From positions 124,001 through 188,000 of the forward strand of contig NZ_BNEL01000003.1 of NCBI RefSeq assembly GCF_018327685.1: a stretch of DNA of 64,000 nt. The letters are read 5' to 3'. Positions 19,923 through 27,824 of the stretch are shown here, piece after piece; within the stretch, counting starts at the first letter, position 1; each line of letters starts with the position of its first letter. The DNA comes from Streptomyces sp. TS71-3 (GTDB lineage: Bacteria > Actinomycetota > Actinomycetes > Streptomycetales > Streptomycetaceae). Made by a program: the position numbers and the translations under genes. Under the pieces are notes generated by a model that searched no databases, was not told the DNA's origin, and saw only the letters and a program-made list of their open reading frames with translations.

Positions 19923-20737
19923 GACCGGCGCCTCCGGGCATCGGAGCGCGGGGCCGGGGACTGCTCGCCGGAGAACCGCAGCATCCGCTCCAGGACCTGG
20001 TCCGCGGTGGGGTTGTGCGTCTCGTCGACGATGCGGCCGTCGGCCAGGTACAGGACGCGGTCGGCGTAGGCGGCGGCGACCGGGTCGTGGGTGACCATCA
20101 CGATGGTCTGGCCGAGCTCGTCGACCGACTGGCGCAGGAAGCCGAGCACCTCGGCACCGGCGCGGGAGTCGAGGTTCCCGGTCGGCTCGTCACCGAAGAT
20201 GATCTCGGGGCGGGCCGCCAGGGCGCGGGCCACGGCGACCCGCTGCTGCTGCCCTCCGGAGAGCTGGCTCGGACGGTGCTTCAGGCGTCCTCCGAGGTCG
20301 ACGGTCTTCACCACGCGGTCCAACCACTCGCGGTCCGGCTTGCGGCCGGCTATGTCCATGGGGAGCGTGATGTTCTCCAGGGCGTTGAGCGTCGGCAGCA
20401 GGTTGAACGCCTGGAAGATGAAGCCGATGCGGTCCCGCCGCAGCTTGGTGAGCTTCTTGTCCTTCAGGCCCGTGATCTCGGTCTCGTCGAGGAAGATCTG
20501 GCCGGACGTCACGGTGTCCAGGCCGGCCAGGCAGTGCATCAGAGTGGACTTGCCGGACCCGGAGGGGCCCATGATCGCGGTGAACCTGCCGCGGTCGATG
20601 TCCACGTCGACGCTGTCGAGCGCGACGACGCGGGTCTCGCCGGCGCCGTACGCCTTGACCACCTGCCGGGCACGAGCGGCTGCGGCCGTACGCCCTCCGG
20701 CTCCCCCGTGCCTCGGAATGGTTACAGCCGTAGTCAC
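19919..20737 (-). CDS. ABC transporter ATP-binding protein (LolD/MacB type)
   Basis: The 272-residue ATPase partner of the FtsX-type permease shows Walker A GPSGSGKST, the Q-loop region GFIFQAFNLLPTL typical of the MacB/LolD branch, the signature LSGGQQQRVAVARAL, Walker B IIFGDEPTGNLD and the switch His in MVTHDP. The GTG at 20737 has AGGAG seven bases upstream. It is the first gene of a two-gene operon; a palindrome overlies its likely promoter. It has a slightly extended N-terminus (about 20 residues before the ABC fold) and a basic C-terminal tail. Confidence 0.94.
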   Translation of the reverse strand: MTTAVTIPRHGGAGGRTAAAARARQVVKAYGAGETRVVALDSVDVDIDRGRFTAIMGPSGSGKSTLMHCLAGLDTVTSGQIFLDETEITGLKDKKLTKLRRDRIGFIFQAFNLLPTLNALENITLPMDIAGRKPDREWLDRVVKTVDLGGRLKHRPSQLSGGQQQRVAVARALAARPEIIFGDEPTGNLDSRAGAEVLGFLRQSVDELGQTIVMVTHDPVAAAYADRVLYLADGRIVDETHNPTADQVLERMLRFSGEQSPAPRSDARRRRS

Positions 20738-20760
20738 GCTAAGTCTCCTATATCGGTTTC

Positions 20761-20779
20761 CGATCGGACCGGCCGATCG
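20761..20779. promoter_or_regulatory. Candidate operator of the ABC exporter operon
   Basis: cgatcgg (20761-20767) and ccgatcg (20773-20779) are perfect inverted repeats with a five-base centre, 24 bases upstream of the ATPase start codon. An overlapping smaller dyad, atcgg-ttt-ccgat, lies just downstream on the minus strand. This is the usual form and place for a dimeric repressor site, but no regulator gene is adjacent. Confidence 0.5.
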
Positions 20780-21360
20780 AAGGGGTGTGTGATGCGGGGA
20801 TGAGGGGCGGCTGGCAGCTATGGCAGCCGTGCTTCGCTCCGTGCTTCAGTCTGCGTGGCCGGCACGCCCCACCGCGCTGAGGAACAGCGCACTCTTTTCC
20901 TGGGGTAAACCCCACCCCCGCACTGCGGTTTCACGCAGTACCGGGGCGGCCGGCCCGCCCGCACGACCCCCGATGCCTCCGGCGCCCGCCCGAGTCCCCC
21001 CAGGCCAGGGCGGGCGCCGATCCGCCCGGTCCGTCGTACACAGCAAGGCTAGGCAGCGGCCCGCCGCGCCTCGTCCTCCGGCAGTACGAACGTGCCCCTG
21101 CCCGCAGTACGGAGGATCCCCTAGGGGCGCTCCACCCCCCGGAGGAGAAGGTGTAAGGGTCCCCTCCACCCTTCCGCCCACGCAGCATCCACCCTTCCGT
21201 CGCGTGAGGGTCAAGCGGAGGCTCCTGCTCAGCGCCTGGGCGCCTGGTTCCACCCGCGGCTACAGGAGGGGCGGGCCGCACAGGGAGCCGACTGGGGGCG
21301 GGCTGGGGCCGCGCGGGGCGTGCGGGAGGCGTGGGGGCGGAACAAAGGCCACTCTCACGC

Positions 21361-21427
21361 CCCATCACCGGCCCGGCTCCACGCCCCGTCACCGGCCCGG
21401 CTCCACGGCCGTCACCGGCCCGGCTCC
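21361..21427. repeat. 23-24-bp tandem repeat, three copies
   Basis: The core tcaccggcccggctcc occurs at 21365, 21389 and 21412 with similar spacers. It lies in the gene-less stretch upstream of the coiled-coil gene and has no visible coding role. Confidence 0.7.
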
Positions 21428-21481
21428 GAGCCCCACGAGGGGGCGCGCACGCCGGCCCCGCCGGCATCCCGTCCGAACGAG

Positions 21482-21558
21482 TTCGTCCCTGACGGACGAA
21501 TGGGCGGAGTGTCGCGTTATGTGGTGTTCCTCTTGATCCATCAAGATGTGCGGCACAT
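21482..21558. promoter_or_regulatory. Cluster of three palindromes upstream of the coiled-coil gene
   Basis: Three perfect dyads stand in a row: ttcgtcc-ctgac-ggacgaa (21482-21500), ttgatccatcaa (21533-21544) and atgtg-cgg-cacat (21546-21558). They end about 120 bases before the GTG start at 21676. The sequence between them is less GC-rich than the surroundings, as expected of a promoter. They may be operators; no regulator is identified. Confidence 0.45.
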
Positions 21559-21675
21559 GGAGTGATACGCGCGTACCGCCGTGGGCGCCGCGCGGCGCGT
21601 TCGGGGCCCGTGCCGCGCGGACCGCGCTCCAGTGCGGGAAGAAGCGCGCTCCAGTGCCGGAAGAGGGGATTCAGG

Positions 21676-22575
21676 GTGAGCAGTGCATCGGCGTCACCGC
21701 ACGGCTTCGCCGCCGTACGAGGCCGTGGCTACCGTCCCGGGCAGGCCGACGCGTTCGTGACGGACCTGTCCGACGCGCGCGACGAGGCGTGGGAGCGGGC
21801 GGCCCGGCTGACCGTGCTGGCCAAGGAGATGGAGGCGGAGCTCGCGCGGCTGGACGAGGCCCTGCGGCGGCTCCCCCCGCAGACGTACGAGTCCCTCGGG
21901 GTGCGCGCCCGCCGGCTCCTCGCGCTCACCCAGGAGGAGGCCCTCGTGGTGCGGGCGGAGGCGCAGGAGGTGGCCCGGCGCACCCGCGAGGACGCGGTGC
22001 AGGAGAGCACGCGCGCGCGTGACGCGGCCCGCGCCTACGCCGAGGCGCTGCGGTCGGAGTCCGACGAGTACGCCAGAAGGCGCCTGCTGACCGACCGCGA
22101 GACCGCCGACGAGCTGCGCACGGCAGCGCGCGCCGAGGTCAAGGAGACCCGTCTTGAGGTGCTGGCGGCGCTGCGGGAGATGCGGCAGCGGGTGGCCGAG
22201 CTGCTGGCCGGGCAGGAGAGCGAGCACGAGGAGCGCTGGGAGGCCGCGGAACGTCAGCTCGCGGAGCGCGAGGCGGAGCTCAAGGCCCACCACGAGGAAC
22301 TCACGGCACAGGCCGAGGCACGCCTGCGGGACGCGCAACGGGCCCTCGTGGCGACCCGGGAGAAGGCCAAGCGGGACCAGGAGAACGCGGAGGCCGGCGC
22401 GGCGGAGCTGCTGGCTGAGGCGCGGATGCGCAAGGAGGCCATCGGGCGCGAGACCGACCGCGTGCTCAGGGAGCACGACGCGCAGCGGGACGAGGTGCTC
22501 GTGCACATGGATCGCGTGCGCACCAGCCTGCTCGCCCTCACGGGGCGGCTGGGTACGCCGCCGGACGGGCCCTGA
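21676..22575 (+). CDS. DivIVA/FilP-like coiled-coil protein
   Basis: The 299-residue product begins with a short DivIVA-like head (HGFAAVRGRGYRPGQADAFVTDLSDARDEAW), in which the GYRPGQAD segment resembles the membrane-binding N-terminus of DivIVA-family proteins. The rest is almost entirely charged coiled coil with heptad repeats (for example residues 110-270, rich in E, R, A, L). Streptomyces proteins of this kind are often annotated as cellulose-binding proteins; characterised relatives (Scy, FilP) form cytoskeletal scaffolds at hyphal tips. A cytoskeletal role here is inference. The GTG at 21676 has GAGGGG upstream. A strong shared terminator follows. Confidence 0.82.
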   Translation: MSSASASPHGFAAVRGRGYRPGQADAFVTDLSDARDEAWERAARLTVLAKEMEAELARLDEALRRLPPQTYESLGVRARRLLALTQEEALVVRAEAQEVARRTREDAVQESTRARDAARAYAEALRSESDEYARRRLLTDRETADELRTAARAEVKETRLEVLAALREMRQRVAELLAGQESEHEERWEAAERQLAEREAELKAHHEELTAQAEARLRDAQRALVATREKAKRDQENAEAGAAELLAEARMRKEAIGRETDRVLREHDAQRDEVLVHMDRVRTSLLALTGRLGTPPDGP

Positions 22576-22653
22576 CGCCGCGCGGTCCGACGGCCCATCG
22601 GTCCTCCGACGACCCATCGGCCCGCCAGCCTGTCCAGGCGAGCCCCTATGGCA

Positions 22654-22705
22654 GACGGTGGCTGGCGTGCCGCACGCGCGCGTGTGCGGCACGCCAGCCA
22701 CCGTC
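22654..22705. terminator. Bidirectional terminator, 22-bp perfect stem
   Basis: The arms 22654-22675 and 22684-22705 are perfectly complementary over 22 bases (core ggctggcgtgccgcac) with an eight-base loop gcgcgcgt. It lies between the 3' ends of the convergent genes at 21676-22575 and 22749-25598, so it can serve both. Confidence 0.9.
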
Positions 22706-22748
22706 GAAGCCCTTGGAGGGCGGGCACCGGTATCACCGGGTCACCGGG

Positions 22749-25598
22749 TCAGAGGAGGCCGTCCCACATCTGTTCGAGGATGACGGACCACCAGCTCTCC
22801 GGGGACCCCAGTGCCGCCTGGTCCAGCGAGGCGAGCTGGGCCTGGAAGTCGACCGTCCAGCGGCCCGCCTGCTCCTGGTTGAGCCCCAGCCGCAGCGGCC
22901 ACATCCGGCCGACGAGGGCCAGGCAGCGCACGAACTCCGGCAGGCCGGTGTTCACGAACTGCGGCGGCACGGGAGCACCGCCCGGGCCTGCCTCAACGGG
23001 CACGGCCACGATGTTCGCCGTGCCGTACTGGACGCAGATCGCCCGCCCGAAGTCGGTGCCCATCACGAGATAGGAGGCGGCGTCGGAGGCCGGCTGCACA
23101 CCGCGTTCCAAGGCCAGTTCGTGGAGGGTCGGCACCGGGCGGCCGGGCTGCGCCTGGGCCCAGAAGAACGGCCGGACGTCCAGCGGCAGCCCCGCCCACA
23201 TCAGCGTCGTGGCCACCACCTCGGGCACGCCCTGCCGGGACACCGCCCGCTGGTCGAACCGGAAGACCCCGGGGCCGTACGCGGCGGCCAGTTCCTGGGC
23301 CACGCCCTCCGGCGGCAGCGGGGGCGCGGGCGGCACGGGCGGCAGCGGCGCGCGCACCGGCGCGGGCCGCGCGGGGCCGTCCGCGACCTGGTGCAGCTCC
23401 CCCTGGTGGGCGAGCAACTGCTGCATGCCCTGCTGCCGCGACGCGTGGTCCCTGCCGTACGGGGCGATGGACGTGATCCGCGCCTGCGGCCAGTTCTCCC
23501 GGATCATGCGGGCGCAGTACGCGCCCGGCAGCTCGCAGGACTCCAGCTCGGTGTGGAGTTCCAGGACCTGCTGCGGCGGCACGTTCATGGCGTGCAGCTC
23601 GTGCACGATCTGCCACTCCGGGTGCGGCATGCCCGGCGCGGAGCGGCGGATGAGCTGCTGCTCGGAGCCGTCCTGCGCGCGGTACCGCAGCACCGCCTGG
23701 TAGCCCGGGCCGACGGTCGGCTGGCCGACCGGCTGCTGCGGGTAGCCGTACGCCGCGGGCGGCGGCGGTGCGCCGTGCGCGACCTGGCCGGGCGGGGGCG
23801 GCGGCATGCCCGGGCCCGCCGGCGCACCGGGGGTGCCGGGCGCACCCGGAGGCGGCATGCCGGGGCCGCCCACGGCCGGGCCGGCGAGCATGGTCGCCGC
23901 CTGGTGCACTCCGCCGGGGGGCGGCGGCGTACCGGGGCTCACGCCGCGCGGCGGGGTTCCCGGTGTACCGGGCGCGCCCGGCGGAGGCGGCGTCGAGCCG
24001 GGAGGCGGAGGCGGTCCGGCGGGCGCTCCCGGAGCGCCGGGCGCCGGCGGAGGCTTGGGCACGCCGGAGCCGCCCTGGCCCGGGTCGGCCAGCATCGTCG
24101 CGGCATGGTGCACGCCACCGGGCGGAGCCCCCGGGGGCGGCGGCGCCGAGCCGGGCGGCGGCGGGGGGCCCGCGGGGGCGCCGGGAGCGCCGGGCACGGG
24201 CGGAGGGGGCGGGCCCTCGGCACCCGGGGCACCCGGGCCACCGGGCCCGTCAGGGCCCAGCGAGGACACGAGCTGAGTCGGCACGTAACCGCCCGCCGGG
24301 GTACCGGGCGCGCCGGGACCCGACGCGGGCGGCACACCGGCACCAGGCCCACCCGGACCGGCAGGAGCACCCGGGGCCCCGGGTGCACCCGGGGCACCGG
24401 GCCCGCCGGGAACACCGGGAACGCCAGAAGCACCGGATTCCGCAGGCACGCCGGCCCCACCCGGCGCGCCGGGACCACCCGGAACGCCAGACCCGCCCGG
24501 AACACCAGACCCACCGGCACCGGCCGAAGCACCCGGCCCACCGGCGTTTCCAGGACCGCCGGCCCCCTGCGGATATCCGTACCCCGGGGCTCCCGGCGCT
24601 CCCGGAGCTCCCGGGGCACCAGGGCCGCCCGGAACAGAACCCTCCGGCCCGTCGATCGCGGGCGCCACGGCCGTCGGCGGCAACTGGCTGCCGCCGGACA
24701 TCAGCGACGTCTTCGCATCCGGCGGCACCGGCGTCGCCGGCGGCTCGTGCGGCGTACCGCCGTCGTCCAGGTCGGTGAGCGGAGGCGCGAAGACGGTGGC
24801 GGGCAGCGGCACGGAGCGGTCGTCGCCGGCATCCGCGTTGGTGTCCGTACCCGCCCAGGGAGTGGGCTGCGAGACGGCGCCGGACTCCCGCGCACGCTCG
24901 TCCTCGTGCGCGGCCGGAACCTGGTCGGCGCCCCCGGCAGAGCCGGAACCGGAACCCGCGACACCACCGGCCCCGGACACCCCGGAACCGCCCGCGTCCA
25001 GACCGCCGTCCACGCGCGCAACCGAGCCGGACCCCCTACCCGAACCGGAGTCCACACCCGAACCGGAATCCGCACCAGAACCCACACCCACAAGGGAGCC
25101 GGCACCGGCACCCGCACCCTCACCGGAGCCGGCACCAGCACCGCCCCCCGCCCCGGCCGCCGCACCGCCCGCCCGCTGATCAGGAACCCCCAGCCGGTCC
25201 GCCGCCTCCTGGAGCCACTCGGGCGGACTCAGCAGGAACGACGTCTGGTTGAGGTCGACGCTCTGCGCCGCGGGCGCCGGGGCCTGCCCGGCCTCCTCCG
25301 CGGTGCCGTACTCCTCCTCGTACCGGCGGATCACGTCGTCGACCGGCAGGGCCGGCCAGAGCGTGGCCGCGCCGCCGTCGCGGGGGATCACCAGCCGCGG
25401 GCCGCCGCCCTCCGCGGGCGCGTCTCCGGGCGCCTGCGCGGCGCCCGGGGTACGGTCCCCGGCCCGTGCGGACCCGGCGGCCCAGACCACGAAGCCCAGC
25501 TCGAACTCCCGGACGCGCACGTCCCGGCGCTCGTACGCCGGTACCTCCGCGTTGATCCACTCCTCGGCGCGGTCCTGCGCCTGAGCGAACGTCACCAT
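22749..25598 (-). CDS. Multidomain deaminase/SUKH protein: Imm35-like, collagen-like linker, deaminase-like and SUKH-4 domains
   Basis: This 949-residue cytoplasmic protein (no signal peptide) is a mosaic. Residues 1-105 resemble the YrhB/Imm35 immunity fold (QAQDRAEEWINAEVP, WPALPVDDVIRRYEEEYG). Residues 125 to about 630 are low complexity: Gly/Ala/Ser, then GAP/GVP collagen-like triplets, then Pro-rich blocks. Residues about 632-735 look like a zinc-dependent nucleic-acid deaminase of polymorphic toxin type, with His666-Glu667 in WQIVHELHAM and a paired-Cys motif ESCELPGAYC (Cys688, Cys695). Residues about 764-949 match the SUKH-4 immunity family (LPLDVRPFFWAQ, SYLVMGTDFGRAICV, WWSVILEQMW). 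The deaminase call is the least certain part. Downstream by 32 bases upstream in transcription lies another SUKH gene. The protein could be self-inhibited, toxin and antidote in one chain, or an intracellular defence factor. Confidence 0.75.
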   Translation of the reverse strand: MVTFAQAQDRAEEWINAEVPAYERRDVRVREFELGFVVWAAGSARAGDRTPGAAQAPGDAPAEGGGPRLVIPRDGGAATLWPALPVDDVIRRYEEEYGTAEEAGQAPAPAAQSVDLNQTSFLLSPPEWLQEAADRLGVPDQRAGGAAAGAGGGAGAGSGEGAGAGAGSLVGVGSGADSGSGVDSGSGRGSGSVARVDGGLDAGGSGVSGAGGVAGSGSGSAGGADQVPAAHEDERARESGAVSQPTPWAGTDTNADAGDDRSVPLPATVFAPPLTDLDDGGTPHEPPATPVPPDAKTSLMSGGSQLPPTAVAPAIDGPEGSVPGGPGAPGAPGAPGAPGYGYPQGAGGPGNAGGPGASAGAGGSGVPGGSGVPGGPGAPGGAGVPAESGASGVPGVPGGPGAPGAPGAPGAPAGPGGPGAGVPPASGPGAPGTPAGGYVPTQLVSSLGPDGPGGPGAPGAEGPPPPPVPGAPGAPAGPPPPPGSAPPPPGAPPGGVHHAATMLADPGQGGSGVPKPPPAPGAPGAPAGPPPPPGSTPPPPGAPGTPGTPPRGVSPGTPPPPGGVHQAATMLAGPAVGGPGMPPPGAPGTPGAPAGPGMPPPPPGQVAHGAPPPPAAYGYPQQPVGQPTVGPGYQAVLRYRAQDGSEQQLIRRSAPGMPHPEWQIVHELHAMNVPPQQVLELHTELESCELPGAYCARMIRENWPQARITSIAPYGRDHASRQQGMQQLLAHQGELHQVADGPARPAPVRAPLPPVPPAPPLPPEGVAQELAAAYGPGVFRFDQRAVSRQGVPEVVATTLMWAGLPLDVRPFFWAQAQPGRPVPTLHELALERGVQPASDAASYLVMGTDFGRAICVQYGTANIVAVPVEAGPGGAPVPPQFVNTGLPEFVRCLALVGRMWPLRLGLNQEQAGRWTVDFQAQLASLDQAALGSPESWWSVILEQMWDGLL

Positions 25599-25630
25599 CG
25601 GCAGATCACTCCCCCACTCACTGGCCCCAC

Positions 25631-26635
25631 TCACTCCGCCACCGGTACGGCGCGCGCGAAACCGCCGTCCACCATCAGGTTGGCCACGGTCTCCAGCTCC
25701 GGGGGGTTGCCGGCGAGACGCGTCAGAAAGGCGTCGAAGTCGCCGCCGCACGGCAGCAGCAGGCGCGGCACCCGGTCGGTGACCGCCCAGCCGTCCTGGT
25801 CGCGCGCGTCGTCGTACGCGCAGAACCACACGGAACCCGGCTGCTCGCCCTTGACCTTCACGGCGAGCAGGCCGCCCTGCACGAACGCGACGCCCAGGTA
25901 GTCCTTCGTCAGGTGGTCGCGCAGGCACTTGTTGACGTACACCAGGTCGTCGACGGCGGCCTCGCCGCGGACCGTGAAGAACGGCTGGTCCACCAGCAGG
26001 CCGAGTTCGGCGTCGAGGGCGGCGCCGACCGGCGCGCGGCCGCCCGCCGCCTTCAGGAACGACCGGTACGCGCCGGGCAGCCGGTAGCCGAGGTTCTCCT
26101 CGGCGCCCTGCACCGCGCGCTCCGAGACCGCGAGGCCGCGCTCGGGAAGCCCGAAGTGCGCGGGGCGGGGGTCCTGGAGCGGGCGGGTGCCGCGCTTGTT
26201 CTGGTCCACCGCGGCCGTCGCGAGGCCGCCGTGGTGCCGCAGCAGGGCCTTCACCTCGACCGGAACCAGCTCCAGCCGGCGCGAGGTCGGCACGTGGTGC
26301 CACGTCCAGCCGGGCGGCGTCGCCACCGAAGGGATGGTGCTCCACAGGTCGTGGCCCTGCGCCGCCAGCGCGGCGTTCGCCGACACGTAGTCCGTCAGGC
26401 GGAGTTCGTCCACGCCGAAGCCCTCCGGCGGCTCCGCTATCTCCGCCGCCGCGGACGCGTAGGGCGAGAAGTCCGGGTAGCCCCGCTCGTCCACGCGGAC
26501 GCCTCTGGGGTGCCGGGCTGCCCGCACCGGGTCCGGGAAGTGCACAACCTGCCCGGCGTACGCCGCATTCGGCGGTGCGGCGTGTCCCCCGGCCGGGGCG
26601 CCAGGCGCCCCAAGACCGAGCCGACCTGTCGTCAT
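25631..26635 (-). CDS. SMI1/KNR4 (SUKH) family protein
   Basis: This 334-residue cytoplasmic protein has a C-terminal half that fits the SMI1/KNR4 SUKH fold: an entry helix ERAVQGAEENLGYRLPGAYRSFLKAAGG (about 175-202), then beta-strand-rich LVDQPFFTVRG, YVNKCLRDHL, GLLAVKVKG, GSVWFCAYDD and a closing helix FDAFLTRLAG. The N-terminal 150 residues (GYPDFSPYASAAAEI, GWTWHHVPTSRRLELVP) are typical of Streptomyces members and have no function I can name. In toxin systems SUKH proteins bind and neutralise nuclease or deaminase toxins. It is 32 bases upstream of the multidomain deaminase gene, so probably the first gene of a two-gene operon. ATG at 26635 with AGGGGG eight bases upstream. Confidence 0.82.
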   Translation of the reverse strand: MTTGRLGLGAPGAPAGGHAAPPNAAYAGQVVHFPDPVRAARHPRGVRVDERGYPDFSPYASAAAEIAEPPEGFGVDELRLTDYVSANAALAAQGHDLWSTIPSVATPPGWTWHHVPTSRRLELVPVEVKALLRHHGGLATAAVDQNKRGTRPLQDPRPAHFGLPERGLAVSERAVQGAEENLGYRLPGAYRSFLKAAGGRAPVGAALDAELGLLVDQPFFTVRGEAAVDDLVYVNKCLRDHLTKDYLGVAFVQGGLLAVKVKGEQPGSVWFCAYDDARDQDGWAVTDRVPRLLLPCGGDFDAFLTRLAGNPPELETVANLMVDGGFARAVPVAE

Positions 26636-27024
26636 GGCGGTAGCCCCCTGCTGCGTCCTGCTGTACGAGTGTCTGCTGCTGTCCGTACGCGCCGCGCGCC
26701 CGGCGGATGCCGGGTCCCTGCACGCCGTCCGCGCCGACCGCACCGTCCGCGCGAGGTGTCCTGCCGCCCCGCGCCTGCCGGTGCGCGGCTTCTCGGATGA
26801 CGACAGCCTATGCGGTAGGGCCCGAGGGGTCACCGGCCCTCCGTTTCAGTGACCTGCAGTCACGCGGTGATGACGGTGGGCCTCCCGATCAGCGTGTCGC
26901 ATGGCCTCAGCTTCCGGAGCAGCTCGCCGTTTGGCAGGCTGTGTCCGCAACGCGGGGCGTGAAACCCGCGGCGGTTGCCCCGGGAACGGGGTCCACCACC
27001 GGGGGCCGGGAGGGAAGCACCACC
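26636..27024. other. Divergent promoter region of the deaminase/SUKH island
   Basis: No gene is supported. A perfect dyad gtgac-ctgca-gtcac lies at 26849-26863, and a related ggtcac half-site lies at 26828-26833, giving three spaced GTGAC/GTCAC half-sites in the middle of the divergent gap. They could serve a common regulator of the two arms of the island. Confidence 0.45.
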
Positions 27025-27636
27025 ATGCACACCGCACAACCGAATACCGGCACGGACCGGGAGGCGGGCTTCAGAGGCCCCGTCGCCCCCGGCGCCTCCG
27101 GTATCCCCGCCGACCCCGTGCACGTGCCCGGGCAGGCCGCGGCGGGCGAGCCGGGCATGCCCGGGGACCCCCGGGGCGACGTGGATCTGAGTGCCCCTCA
27201 CGCGCCCGTGCTGCGCCACCGCCGGGACGGCATCCTGCCCACGGTGGCCGCCGCCCTGTCCGTGCGCGGCAGCACGCTCACCGGAACGGCCGCGCGCGGC
27301 GACCTGGCGCCCGAGCTGCACCCGCTCGTCCAGGAGCTCCTGGACGAGCTGCCGATCGAGCAGCGGGACCGCTTCACCGGGCGCTGCGCGGAGACGCTGC
27401 TCGTCTCCCGCCATCTCGCCGCCGTGGACGGAGAGCGCAGCAAGCGCGCGCGGCGCAAGCCGATGACGCGGAACGACGCCCGCAAGGCCTTCAAGAACGC
27501 CAAGCTCACCGCACGGCGGATCCGGGAGGACGGCGACCCCCTGCACGGCAGCTTCGCGCACCCCTGCCGCGCGTGCGCGGCGCTCGCCGGCGAGTTCGGC
27601 ATCCGCGTCGTCGACCCGGAGGCGCCGGACGGCTGA
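27025..27636 (+). CDS. YwqJ-like nucleic-acid/nucleotide deaminase
   Basis: The 203-residue protein ends in a compact deaminase-like domain. It has the metal-binding and catalytic motif CAE (in DRFTGRCAETLLVSRHL, Cys-Ala-Glu near residues 117-119) and the second zinc motif PCRAC (in FAHPCRACAALAGEFG, near 181-185). The CAE plus PCxxC combination is the signature of the YwqJ-type deaminases found as toxin tips and as free-standing genes beside SUKH proteins in actinobacteria. The N-terminal 60 residues are Gly/Pro-rich and disordered; no signal peptide or toxin-delivery domain is present, so it should act inside the cell. It is divergent from the SUKH/deaminase operon and followed by a SUKH-3 gene. 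ATG at 27025, with GGGAGGGAAG upstream. Confidence 0.8.
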   Translation: MHTAQPNTGTDREAGFRGPVAPGASGIPADPVHVPGQAAAGEPGMPGDPRGDVDLSAPHAPVLRHRRDGILPTVAAALSVRGSTLTGTAARGDLAPELHPLVQELLDELPIEQRDRFTGRCAETLLVSRHLAAVDGERSKRARRKPMTRNDARKAFKNAKLTARRIREDGDPLHGSFAHPCRACAALAGEFGIRVVDPEAPDG

Positions 27637-27824
27637 CGGCGCCCGGCTCCGCACCGTTCGGGGATCCCCCACCCCGGCGCCCGAGGCGCAGCCGCGCTCA
27701 CCGGCCACCGGCGCGCACACCCCGCGCCCCGTGCGAGCCCCAGCGCCACCATCCGGGTCACCACGCCCGCCGGGCGAACCACGCCTCCACAACGAACCGA
27801 TCGAACCGAACGAGACAACGGCCG

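Larger units (their letters stand above)
20738..21675. other. 938-bp gene-less divergent promoter region
   Basis: No coding frame here has a supported start or recognisable product. The left end holds the palindrome at 20761-20779. The middle (about 20880-21300) is GC-rich, with scattered short repeats and a run of purines (ggaggagaaggtgtaaggg near 21139). The right end carries a 23-24-bp repeat (21361-21427) and three small palindromes upstream of the coiled-coil gene. The length is unusual for this otherwise compact window. Confidence 0.5.

Noticed and set aside
26860..27792. A minus-strand gene opposite the YwqJ-like deaminase
   Set aside because: The frame has no domain, is Arg/Gly/Ala-rich, and covers a plus-strand gene with intact catalytic motifs.
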